NCBI GenBank assembly: GCA_029260155.1
Contig: JAJDDU010000247.1
Location: 1 to 8,984, forward strand
DNA: 8,984 bases
From: Phycisphaerae bacterium
GTDB lineage: Bacteria > Planctomycetota > Phycisphaerae > UBA1845
Direction of reading: 5' to 3'
The notes under the pieces: generated by a model
What the model saw: the letters and a program-made list of their open reading frames with translations, nothing else
Told to the model about the DNA's origin: nothing
Database searches by the model: none
Position numbers and translations under genes: made by a program
Part shown: positions 1 to 6,485 of the stretch, piece by piece
Numbering within the stretch: position 1 is the stretch's first letter
Layout of the letters: every line of letters starts with the position of its first letter

Positions 1-489
1 ACCGGCGTCGATGTTGATGGTGTCGCAAGTGTTGTTCCCGGCGAAGCAGGTCAACGCATGCAGCGCGTCTGCCAAGTTGCAGAACGTATCCAGCGCGCAG
101 TCGCCCAGTGCCCCGCCCATGTCGGACGGATGCGTCGTGGCCACGCCGCTGCACGCGCCCGCGTTGCACTCCCACCACGTGCAGACATCGTCGGTAACGC
201 CACCTCCGTCGAGATCGGCGCAATCAGCTGCTGTGTTGCATGATGCCGACCCGGTGTCCCCGGTGCCCCAGAATCCACCGCGAAGCTCGAAATCCCCGCC
301 CGCGGCGTCACCGGCGTCATGTTGGCCGACCGTGCTGTGCAGCACATACGTGCCGCCGCTGCTGGTCCCGCCACCACAGTCAAACGTGTTCCAGGATAGG
401 TCGTAGGACCCGCCGGATTGGGCTGTCGCCGACGACTCGCACCGGGCGACGATCAAAGTGCCCATACAGATCGCAATGGCCCGTGTCAT
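1..489 (-). CDS. Cys-rich secreted planctomycete protein, C-terminus cut by window edge
   Basis: The first 163 codons of an exported protein that continues beyond the left edge; no stop lies in the frame. The start is the ATG at 489-487, which overlaps the TGA of the upstream gene (ATGA) and has a GAGGAG ribosome site 7 bases before it. Residues 1-23 form a signal peptide (Arg3, hydrophobic core, ATA-Q cleavage); the Cys at 17 is not in a lipobox. Residues 38-75 carry a GGGTSSGGTYVL...DAG...GGDFELRGGFWG motif that I recognise from many planctomycete secreted proteins of unknown role. Residues 84-155 are Cys-rich (10 Cys, regularly spaced) and include a CNLADALHAL stretch that resembles a degenerate dockerin/EF-hand-like calcium loop, with Cys replacing part of the loop. 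This suggests a disulphide-stabilised extracellular protein. Co-translation with the fibre-like protein suggests a shared extracellular role. The reading frame is sure; the function is unknown. Confidence 0.82.
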   Translation of the reverse strand, partial: MTRAIAICMGTLIVARCESSATAQSGGSYDLSWNTFDCGGGTSSGGTYVLHSTVGQHDAGDAAGGDFELRGGFWGTGDTGSASCNTAADCADLDGGGVTDDVCTWWECNAGACSGVATTHPSDMGGALGDCALDTFCNLADALHALTCFAGNNTCDTINIDAG

Positions 490-3400
490 CGGACAACTCC
501 TCTCGCGTCGGCGTTCATTCCAACCATCAGCGCCTCGATTCGCGCAAGGCGCCATTGCAGATTCTTCATCAATTGCTGCTGTACTTGGAGCTGCGCTTCC
601 AACGCTCCTATTTCGCGGTCCTTTTCCCGGGTACGTCGGCGCAGGTCATCGATCGTTCTTTGCTGTTGCTTGACGGTTTGATGAAGCTCCTGGATCGCAG
701 CTACCGAGTGAATCGTCAACGGGTGCAGATCAACCGAAAGCGCGTCTCCACCGTCGGGCAGCAGCCCTTTCATTGGCTTCACGTGATCCGGGAACACCTC
801 CGCGTATTCCTGGGCGATGACGCTGTAGTGCCGCCGATCTTCGGACTCGGGATGCAGCGACCTGTACTCGTCGGTGTAGTCGAAGGCCACCAGCCGGATA
901 CTGTTCACCGTCGCCAAAGCGTCGCGGACGGTTTGCACATTGGTCTTGATCCGTGCGTCGGAGATGACCGCCCACGAGGAGCCACCGGAGGTCTTTCCGG
1001 CGCTGCCCTGCACCTCGAGCTTGTACGTCGTGGGCGAGCGCCCGATGCCGACGTTGCCGCTCGCATCGATGGTCAAGCGTGTGTTCGTCTGCGGAGCGCC
1101 GGTTCCGATCTTGAACTTGTCGGCGTCGGAATTGTCGACACCGAGGCTGAATGCCGTCGTCCCGCCCAGTTGGAAACGAATGGTGGGGTCGCCATTGGGG
1201 GCGGTGTTGTTGAGGTGGATATCCGTAGTGCCTGCGGCACCCTCTATGTCAAGCGGAGCGCTGGGACTGTCGGTCCCGATACCGACACGGTGCTGGAAGT
1301 AGTTGCGGCTGCCGTCTGCCCCGGTGAAATACGCTCCGTAGCCGTTCGGGCTGTTGGTGTAGCCCTGGACGGCCTTGGCGGTACCGCTGGTCGCGGCGGC
1401 AAATCCGTCTACGCCTATCCCCACGATACTGTCGCTCCGCCCTGAGACGCCCGTGTATCCAAAGCTGGTATTGGTGTTCCTCCCGTAGATGGCCTTAAAA
1501 GTATCACCCGTCTCAACGTGCAGTTGGGAGTTGGACGGTGCCGTCGTCCCGATGCCGACGCCGCCGCTCGCAGCGATGAGAAACTGATCCGGACCGGTGG
1601 AAGTGCACCGATTCGACGTATCACCGTTTGAATCGCACCAAACGAACGTGCCCTCGTCACCGTCGGCGTCCCCGCTTGCTGCGGCGTCGCGAACTTCAGC
1701 GTCCCGCCCGCCAGCAAAACTGTAGTCGCCCCCGGCGGTGTTGCTGCTCCCGCCGGGAACAGTTGAACTGTCGCCGCGAGCAACATTGCTTCCACCGCCA
1801 CTTACCACAGAATGCAGTCCGTAGGCCCGGTTGATGAAACCGCCGCTGACCGTGGACTCGGCGCCAATTGCCTGATTCGCGTCACCGCCCGAAACAGTCG
1901 CCGCGACGCCAGATGCAACGCACAGGTTCCCACCTCCCACGGTGGAGTGCGTGGCGGTCGCATCATTCTGTTGGCCTCCGGCGACAGCGGAGAATTGCCC
2001 CGCGGCCGTGTTATTGTAACCTCCCGAAACGGTGGCGAAGGTCGCAGTCAACGGATCGGCGTCGTCGCTGCCGGCTCTGTTGTTTCCCCCGCCGCCGACC
2101 GTGCCGTAGTCATCCAAGACGCGATTGCGCGTTGCCGAAAGTCCGGGGTTCGATTCCCCACCGCCTGCGATCGTGCCGTAGGAGGCCTGTACATCGTTGC
2201 CGCGGCCGCCGCCGATCGTGCTGTGGGCGCCCGATACGTCGTTCTCCTGCCCGCCACCGATGGACGCATGATCGCCAAAGGTGGTGTTCAAAAATCCACC
2301 GGCAATAGTAACGAAGAGGCCGTTTGCGGAGTTGGCGGAACCGCCACCAACGGTTGCTGCGTGACCGGTTGCGGCGTTGCCTTCCCCACCCCCAACCGCG
2401 GAGTCGAATCCTGTCGCGTTGTTGTTGAGGCCACCGCCAACGGTGGATCCCTGCCCGCTTGCGATATTAACAGAGCCGCCCCCGACGGTTGCTTCGGCGG
2501 AGGTGGCCTTATTGCCCCAACCACCGCCGACGGTGGTGTGCCTGAGGGTCGCTTCGTTCCACTCACCACCACCGACCGTCGCGTATCTGCCCCAAGTCGG
2601 GTCAGCGTCGTCGGTACCGGCTTTGTTGCGTCCTCCTCCCCCTACCGTTCCGTAATCATCAAAAACGCGGTTTCCTGTGGCTGGATCGCCGGGGTCTGAT
2701 CGGCCCCCGCCAGAAATAGTTCCGTAGTCCGCTGAGACTTCATTGCTGCGTCCGCCGCCAACGGTGTCGTAGTCACCTGCCGCCTTGTTGAGCGAACCCC
2801 CGGCTACCGTGGCAGCAGCGCCATCCACGATATTGACTGCACCCCCGCCGACGGTGGCCTGCTCGCCAGTTGCATGGTTGTTAGCGCCCCCCCCAACGGT
2901 GGAGCTATCACCGGTGGCGTTGTTATTCCCGCCTCCGCCGACTGTGGCACGGAAAGCCGTGGCGTGGTTGAGCTGGCCTCCACCGACCGTCGCGGCGGAC
3001 GCGGTTGCGTCACTGCCATAGCCTCCCCCAATAGTGCTGTTAAGTCCGCTGGCCTCGTTGATGTACCCCCCGCCGACCGTGGAAGATTCCCCGCTGGCCG
3101 TGTTGGACAATCCGCCGCTGACTGTGGCGCGGCGGGCGCTCGTGGGACTCCCATCGTCACTGCCGACCTTGTTGTTGCCTCCGCCTCCTACCGTGCCGTA
3201 TTCATCAAAAACCCGGTTCCCCGTCGAGGAGGTCCCAGGGCTCGATTCCCCACCGCCGGAGATCGTCGCGTAGTCGGCCGACACGATGTTGCTGATCCCG
3301 CCGCCGACCGTGCCGTAGTTCCCGGCTGCAGTGTTGTTCTGACCTCCGGCGACCGTGGCTGCCGTCCCACCTGCTGTGTTGGTGTCTCCGCCACCAATTG

Positions 3401-4097
3401 TTGAGCGAAGCGCGGTGGCGTCATTGCCAGCGCCGCCGCTCACGGTGGAAATCGATCCGCTGGCGGTGTTGCTGTGTCCACCGCCTACGACGCCGAAGTT
3501 TGCCGTGACTGAATTGCCCGAACCCGGGATCCCCCCGCCGGAAATGGTCCCACCGGCCACGCTGGCCCCGACGTTGTTGTCGTGGTGACCGCCGATGACG
3601 TTGGGACTGTCAGGAAATGCGACAGCACCGCTCGGCGTGTTGCGAAGTGCCGGCAAGGCCAGCGCATAAGGCGCTGGGGTCAGCTCCTGACGTGGGTCCA
3701 ATGGCGTGTAGCCCGGTGCACACGTCGACGGGCAGCAGACTTGGATCTGCAAATACCTCGGCGATCCCTCGAACTGGTCATCGCCGAAGTCCAACTGCTC
3801 GGTGAAGCGCCCGTCGGTGACGGTAACCGTCGGCGTCAGCGTCGGGCCGATCTGCGTACCGGCTACGGCCGCGTCCCACAAGGTGAACTCGAAATCGCAG
3901 TCCACCGGCGTTGGTGAGCCAGCCGGCGATCCGTTGTCGAGTAGCTCACCCTGATAGGTAAACGCTGTCCCGACATCGTCACCACTTGCCAGTGGGCTGC
4001 CCACGAGCAGCGCGAGCCCGACGAGCGTCGGCGTCGCCCATCGGAGGAGGGCGCGTGCGTCGGTGATCGTCCATAATTCGTGCTTGTGCAACGTCAT
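486..4097 (-). CDS. Secreted Gly-rich beta-roll repeat protein with C-terminal peptidase S74 chaperone domain
   Basis: A 1,203-residue exported fibre-like protein. The ATG at 4097 is chosen because GAGGA sits 8 bases upstream and a signal peptide follows at once (Arg16/Arg20, hydrophobic 21-37, cleavage near 38-40); the open frame extends upstream to 4349 without signal-like sequence, and the ATG at 4112 lacks a ribosome site. Residues 45-150 are the FTYQG...DGRFTEQLDFG...LTPAPYAL domain common at the N-terminus of planctomycete secreted proteins. Residues 167-800 are about 38 TVGGGxxNxAxG turns, mostly 15 residues each, like the head repeats of trimeric adhesins (YadA/Hep_Hag, 14 residues). 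Residues 845-1020 hold three GVGIGT phage-fibre-like segments. Residues 1046-1110 are the S74 intramolecular chaperone, with Ser1046 and Lys1051 (SDARIK) in the catalytic Ser/Lys spacing, so cleavage before Ser1046 is predicted. Residues 1128-1190 form a trimer-type coiled coil. It is probably a homotrimeric surface fibre; its ligand is unknown. Confidence 0.88.
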   Translation of the reverse strand: MTLHKHELWTITDARALLRWATPTLVGLALLVGSPLASGDDVGTAFTYQGELLDNGSPAGSPTPVDCDFEFTLWDAAVAGTQIGPTLTPTVTVTDGRFTEQLDFGDDQFEGSPRYLQIQVCCPSTCAPGYTPLDPRQELTPAPYALALPALRNTPSGAVAFPDSPNVIGGHHDNNVGASVAGGTISGGGIPGSGNSVTANFGVVGGGHSNTASGSISTVSGGAGNDATALRSTIGGGDTNTAGGTAATVAGGQNNTAAGNYGTVGGGISNIVSADYATISGGGESSPGTSSTGNRVFDEYGTVGGGGNNKVGSDDGSPTSARRATVSGGLSNTASGESSTVGGGYINEASGLNSTIGGGYGSDATASAATVGGGQLNHATAFRATVGGGGNNNATGDSSTVGGGANNHATGEQATVGGGAVNIVDGAAATVAGGSLNKAAGDYDTVGGGRSNEVSADYGTISGGGRSDPGDPATGNRVFDDYGTVGGGGRNKAGTDDADPTWGRYATVGGGEWNEATLRHTTVGGGWGNKATSAEATVGGGSVNIASGQGSTVGGGLNNNATGFDSAVGGGEGNAATGHAATVGGGSANSANGLFVTIAGGFLNTTFGDHASIGGGQENDVSGAHSTIGGGRGNDVQASYGTIAGGGESNPGLSATRNRVLDDYGTVGGGGNNRAGSDDADPLTATFATVSGGYNNTAAGQFSAVAGGQQNDATATHSTVGGGNLCVASGVAATVSGGDANQAIGAESTVSGGFINRAYGLHSVVSGGGSNVARGDSSTVPGGSSNTAGGDYSFAGGRDAEVRDAAASGDADGDEGTFVWCDSNGDTSNRCTSTGPDQFLIAASGGVGIGTTAPSNSQLHVETGDTFKAIYGRNTNTSFGYTGVSGRSDSIVGIGVDGFAAATSGTAKAVQGYTNSPNGYGAYFTGADGSRNYFQHRVGIGTDSPSAPLDIEGAAGTTDIHLNNTAPNGDPTIRFQLGGTTAFSLGVDNSDADKFKIGTGAPQTNTRLTIDASGNVGIGRSPTTYKLEVQGSAGKTSGGSSWAVISDARIKTNVQTVRDALATVNSIRLVAFDYTDEYRSLHPESEDRRHYSVIAQEYAEVFPDHVKPMKGLLPDGGDALSVDLHPLTIHSVAAIQELHQTVKQQQRTIDDLRRRTREKDREIGALEAQLQVQQQLMKNLQWRLARIEALMVGMNADARGVVR
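497..502 (-). promoter_or_regulatory. Ribosome binding site inside the end of the upstream gene
   Basis: GAGGAG on the minus strand, 7 bases before the ATG at 489. It lies inside the last codons of the fibre-like gene, so the downstream Cys-rich gene can be translated from the same message and is likely coupled through the ATGA stop/start overlap. It also fixes the start choice of that gene. Confidence 0.7.
1683..3605 (-). repeat. Coding tandem repeats: 45-base turns with a 546-base super-period
   Basis: Residues 165-805 of the fibre-like protein. Turns of 15 residues (45 bases) of the form [ST]-[TS]-V-G-G-G-x-x-N-x-A-x-G repeat almost without slippage. Three two-turn cassettes with longer loops (24 and 23 residues) start at residues 278, 460 and 642, that is at bases 3266, 2720 and 2174, exactly 546 bases apart. 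Each cassette contains GNRV[FL]D[DE]YGTVGGGG and then an acidic [ST]DD[GA][SD]P loop. Each period is 9 turns of 15 plus 24 plus 23, which makes 182 residues. Bases have diverged while the protein motif is kept, so the repeats are old and under protein-level selection rather than freshly amplified. Confidence 0.9.
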
Positions 4098-4105
4098 CTC
4101 GATTT

Positions 4106-4110
4106 TCCTC
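4106..4110 (-). promoter_or_regulatory. Ribosome binding site of the fibre-like gene
   Basis: GAGGA on the minus strand, 8 bases before the ATG at 4097. It decides between the in-frame ATGs at 4112 and 4097: the one at 4112 has no purine-rich site before it. Confidence 0.6.
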
Positions 4111-4315
4111 ATTGAAATGTCTCGTGATCCAAACGGCGCGTGCATCGCATACTCCCGTTTCGCGTTCTTGATTCTGAGATTCTCGCTAGCTGCGATTCTC
4201 CGGGGGTCTAGGTCGAGTGGTCGGCGGAGGTCGTTCAGGATGCGTGCACTGGATCCTGGACATGCAGAAGCAGCCGTGCCGAAACCGTCGTCCGCCCGCG
4301 GGGGCCAGCAGAACC

Positions 4316-4346
4316 AATATAGCACAAAGCCGGGGGCGCGAGTCAA
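4316..4346 (-). promoter_or_regulatory. Candidate sigma-70-type promoter for the fibre-like operon
   Basis: On the minus strand TTGACT (4346-4341) is followed after 19 bases by TATATT (4321-4316), which is preceded by TGC to give an extended -10. The 19-base spacer is longer than ideal, but an extended -10 tolerates this. Transcription would start near 4309 and give a leader of about 210 bases before the ATG at 4097. That leader contains GATTCT(C) motifs at 4170, 4178 and 4194 (read on the plus strand), spaced 8 and 16 bases, a possible regulatory site. Prediction from sequence only. Confidence 0.45.
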
Positions 4347-4576
4347 CAAGGAAACCTAGTGCATATGTAAGTTGTTTATCCAAAACGGACAGACGCGACG
4401 TGCGGTGGCGGATAATCAGGGCAAACCCGTACACTCGGCGCCGCCGAATGTGGGTTTGCTGGCTGGGTGGCGGTCCAAGTCCAGCTTTCAGATGGCTGGG
4501 TGGACCTGGGGAATTGCTCCCGTAGGTGTTAACTTAACAGAAGACAGGCGTCGGGGCAGCGGGCGTACTGGGCTGC

Positions 4577-4669
4577 ATGGATTGTGAGACGAGGTTCCAA
4601 GGATTCGACGACTGGCAGGTCGTGTGTCGGTTCCTGCCGGCGGGTCGGGAGGAAACGGCCCGAGAGCGC
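4577..4669 (+). pseudogene. Possible N-terminal remnant of a transposase
   Basis: The frame reads MDCETRFQGFDDWQVVCRF and continues LPAGREETARER. The pattern of a short start, (F)DDWQ..C..LPAG.EE.ARE resembles the beginning of IS4-type DDE transposases as I remember them. After about residue 31 the similarity stops and no DDE catalytic motif follows in any frame, although the frame stays open to 4876. No terminal inverted repeats are seen. If real, it is a dead fragment. The match is from memory and short, so a chance open frame is a serious alternative. Confidence 0.25.
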
Positions 4670-4701
4670 CTGTGTTTCGCTAACTCTACGGCTGCGAAGG
4701 G

Positions 4702-4839
4702 TTACTTCGTCATGTCTTACGCGGTGACGCCGAGGGGCGCAGTGAAGACGAACCCGTCGAGCCTGACCTTGGCGTTCACTTTGATGTCGCTGAGGGTCAT
4801 CGTCGTCATCGGCTTGTCGTCGGCGCTTGGCACACCCTC
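4702..4839 (-). pseudogene. Possible C-terminal remnant of a LolA/DUF2092-like protein
   Basis: On the minus strand, after a stop at 4842-4840, the frame reads EGVPSADDKP then MTTMTLSDIKVNAKVRLDGF and VFTAPLGVTA, stop (4719-4717), then DMTK, stop (4704-4702). The order TLSDIKVN...F.FTAPLGVT.xDMTK matches the C-terminal end of outer-membrane lipoprotein-sorting or DUF2092-type proteins, which typically end in F.FTPP.GV...DLT. An internal TAA breaks it and the N-terminal part is absent, so it would be a decayed tail. Assigned from memory of the family pattern; about 40 codons only. Confidence 0.28.
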
Positions 4840-4904
4840 TTACTCATCACGCCGCTTTCTTCCCGACAGTGGATGACTGTGGCAATGCCGCGAGTGACCT
4901 GATT

Positions 4905-4921
4905 GTGTCGCGTCGCGACAC
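4905..4921. repeat. 17-base perfect palindrome, possible operator
   Basis: GTGTCGCG, one T, CGCGACAC. The arms are 8 bases each and perfectly complementary. It lies 188 bases before the GTPase start. No T-run follows, so a Rho-independent terminator is unlikely; a dimeric regulator site or a small hairpin repeat fits better. The arm sequence GTGTCGCG recurs in the hairpin at 6391-6411. Confidence 0.5.
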
Positions 4922-5108
4922 TCTCAAACGCGCCGGCGACTCAACTTGATCCCTCGCAACACCCGCGCACCACAGCTTCGTGGTAAACGCCCTTTGCCCC
5001 GTTGGCCACCGTGGGCATTCCGAGATAGTGTAGCGCCTGGAAGATGACGGTGTCTTCTGTGGGAACGTCCCACCTCTGAAGAGAGGACCGGCCGATCGGG
5101 TAGGAATA

Positions 5109-6311
5109 ATGGCGAACGCGCTGACGGTGTCTTTGTTGACCGCGCGGGGGATGGGCGCGATGGCGGTGGTTCGTCTTGTCGGAGACGACGCAGTCGGCGT
5201 GCTGCGATCTCTGTTCGTACCGAAGTCGGGCGTGTGGCCCGAAGTCGTTGAGCGCGATCGGCTGATGTATGGGCGCTTTGTCGCGCCTTCGGAGGACGGA
5301 GAACTCGCAGCGGGCGAGACGATCGACGACGGGATCGTTGTCGTTCGGGACGATCCGCGCGGCGGACATGTCGTTGACCTAACCGTCCACGGAGGCGTGT
5401 GCGTCGTTCAGCGATTGTGTTTGCTCCTTCAACAAGCCGGTGCGAAGTTGGACGCGCATCCCGCGGATGTCCGCGCCGACTCCTCGGAACTTGATGTCGC
5501 GGTCAGCGCAGCGCTCGCGCGATCCAAGACGCGGCGGGCCGTGCGGTTCGTTGCACAGCAGCGCATCGCATTGCCCAGCGCATTGGAACGAATCGCGTGC
5601 GTGTACGAACGCGACATCGATAAAGGACACGATGAACTGGCTAAGTTGATTCATCGTTCGCATTGCGGGCGGTACTTGATCGACGGTGCCCGCGTCGTCT
5701 TCTGCGGACCGACGAACGCTGGGAAGTCAACGCTGATCAATCGCCTGTTCGGCCGTGCTCAGAGCTTGGTGTCCGCGCGGGCGGGTACGACGCGCGACTG
5801 GGTGGACGCGGAAGTCGCGGTAGACGGCATCCCCCTCCGCGTGATCGACACAGCCGGCTGGCGCCCGAACGCAGATCCGCTTGAGCGCAAGGCCATCGCC
5901 AGTGGGTTGGAGCAATTGCGCACGGCCGACATCCAAGTCGTCGTCGTTGATGGTTCCGATGTGTTTGCGGATTCGTTCTTCGATCGCGTGGGTGCCCTTC
6001 TCGATCCGAAGCGTTCGGTCATCGCAATGAACAAGGCCGATATCGAGCCCGTGTGGCAGCGTGCGCGATTGGACGCATCGGGGCGTCCAGTGTCAACATC
6101 AGGCCACTCGGGCGAAGGAACGGAGGCTCTGCTGGCGTCGCTGAGCGGAATTCTATCAATTGTGGACGGGCAAGACGCGGGGGCAGTTCTGCTGGGCGAG
6201 GGGCAGATATCGAGAATGTCACGGGCTCTATCGGACCCGTCCGGGAGGGATTCAGCCCTGCGCCTGCGCCGAGAAATAGCCCCGAAATTCTCCGCGAAAT
6301 CGACGATCTAG
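5109..6311 (+). CDS. Divergent MnmE/TrmE-like GTPase lacking the C-terminal FCIGK motif
   Basis: A 400-residue cytoplasmic GTPase of the MnmE (TrmE) type. The ATG at 5109 follows GGGTAGGA. Residues 3-115 match the MnmE N-terminal dimerisation/formyl-folate domain (start TARGMGAMAVVRL, and HGG at 94-96), but the next conserved stretch (PGEFT.RAFLNGK.DL in true MnmE) is degenerate. G-domain motifs are all present: G1 GPTNAGKST (200-208), G2 AGTTRD (225-230), G3 DTAG (247-250), G4 NKAD (308-311), with a G5-like STSG at 329-332. True MnmE is about 450 residues and ends in FCIGK, whose Cys is needed for U34 modification of tRNA; here the helical domain is short and the end is KFSAKSTI. It therefore probably is not a working tRNA-modifying enzyme but a paralogue with a changed role. 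No MnmG gene is in view. The family call is firm; the substrate is unknown. Confidence 0.85.
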   Translation: MANALTVSLLTARGMGAMAVVRLVGDDAVGVLRSLFVPKSGVWPEVVERDRLMYGRFVAPSEDGELAAGETIDDGIVVVRDDPRGGHVVDLTVHGGVCVVQRLCLLLQQAGAKLDAHPADVRADSSELDVAVSAALARSKTRRAVRFVAQQRIALPSALERIACVYERDIDKGHDELAKLIHRSHCGRYLIDGARVVFCGPTNAGKSTLINRLFGRAQSLVSARAGTTRDWVDAEVAVDGIPLRVIDTAGWRPNADPLERKAIASGLEQLRTADIQVVVVDGSDVFADSFFDRVGALLDPKRSVIAMNKADIEPVWQRARLDASGRPVSTSGHSGEGTEALLASLSGILSIVDGQDAGAVLLGEGQISRMSRALSDPSGRDSALRLRREIAPKFSAKSTI

Positions 6312-6317
6312 TGAGCG

Positions 6318-6323
6318 TATAAT
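6318..6323 (+). promoter_or_regulatory. Candidate -10 box upstream of the kinase
   Basis: A perfect TATAAT begins 7 bases after the GTPase stop. No good -35 hexamer is found at 16-18 bases (the position 17 bases back reads CGAAAT), so strength is uncertain. A start near 6330 would give the kinase gene a leader of about 155 bases that includes the hairpin at 6391-6411, and would make the kinase separately transcribed from the GTPase. Confidence 0.35.
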
Positions 6324-6390
6324 GGTGAAGAAACGCAGATCGTTCGATGGATATGGAGAGGCTTTGCGATTTGCCGGTTGATGCAGTCCG

Positions 6391-6411
6391 GCGACACCCG
6401 TAAGGTGTCGC
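6391..6411 (+). repeat. Perfect hairpin in the GTPase-kinase spacer
   Basis: GCGACACC, loop CGTAA, GGTGTCGC: an 8-base perfect stem with a 5-base loop. A competing pair GCCGG (6373-6377) with CCGGC (6388-6392) overlaps its left arm. No U-run follows, so it is not a standard intrinsic terminator. It could be an mRNA-stabilising or regulatory hairpin in the kinase leader, or a copy of a dispersed palindromic repeat, since its right arm continues as GTGTCGCG, the arm of the palindrome at 4905-4921. Confidence 0.55.
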
Positions 6412-6485
6412 GTATCGGCGGGATCGATTCTTCGCGATCTTGGCCGAGGCGATGGTCGTATCGGTGAGCAGCTTGAGCAAAAACA

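Larger units (their letters stand above)
4098..5108. other. About 1 kb without a confident gene
   Basis: Between the divergent fibre-like and GTPase genes. It holds the fibre operon promoter and leader (4098-4346), an 11-base direct repeat TGGCTGGGTGG at 4460 and 4493, two possible gene remnants (about 4577-4669 plus, 4702-4839 minus), a 17-base palindrome (4905-4921) and the GTPase leader. A weak promoter for the GTPase could be TTGGCC (5002-5007), 16 bases, then GATAGT (5024-5029). A minus-strand stretch at about 4941-5069 also reads like the tail of a protein (VPTEDTVIFQALHYLGM, then a stop) but lacks a start. I see no intact gene, tRNA or terminator here. Confidence 0.5.

Noticed and set aside
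2138..2166. A GGGGTTCGATTCCCC stretch that looks like the T-arm of a tRNA (a similar one near 3240)
   Set aside because: It lies in the third repeat cassette of the fibre gene, recurs with the cassette, and has no acceptor, D or anticodon arm around it.
240..2699. Long plus-strand open frames (about 400 and 295 codons) opposite the fibre-like gene
   Set aside because: They are antisense to a gene with signal peptide, domains and repeats. In GC-rich repeat DNA the opposite strand stays open by periodic codon use, and the translated products show no domain pattern.
1683..3605. CRISPR or minisatellite array
   Set aside because: The repeat is a coding 45-base period with diverged bases and conserved protein motif; there are no identical repeats with unique spacers.
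4098..4349. N-terminal extension of the fibre-like protein to 4349
   Set aside because: The extra 84 residues have no signal or domain, would bury the signal peptide, and overlap the candidate promoter; a good ribosome site supports 4097.
4941..5369. Minus-strand frame of 142 codons overlapping the start of the GTPase gene
   Set aside because: Its first two thirds are antisense to the GTPase N-domain and look like shadow coding; only the tail outside the gene looks protein-like and is reported as a possible remnant.
6324..6485. Riboswitch in the kinase leader
   Set aside because: Only one strong hairpin is seen; I could not match it to the conserved core of any riboswitch class I know, including the c-di-GMP types.
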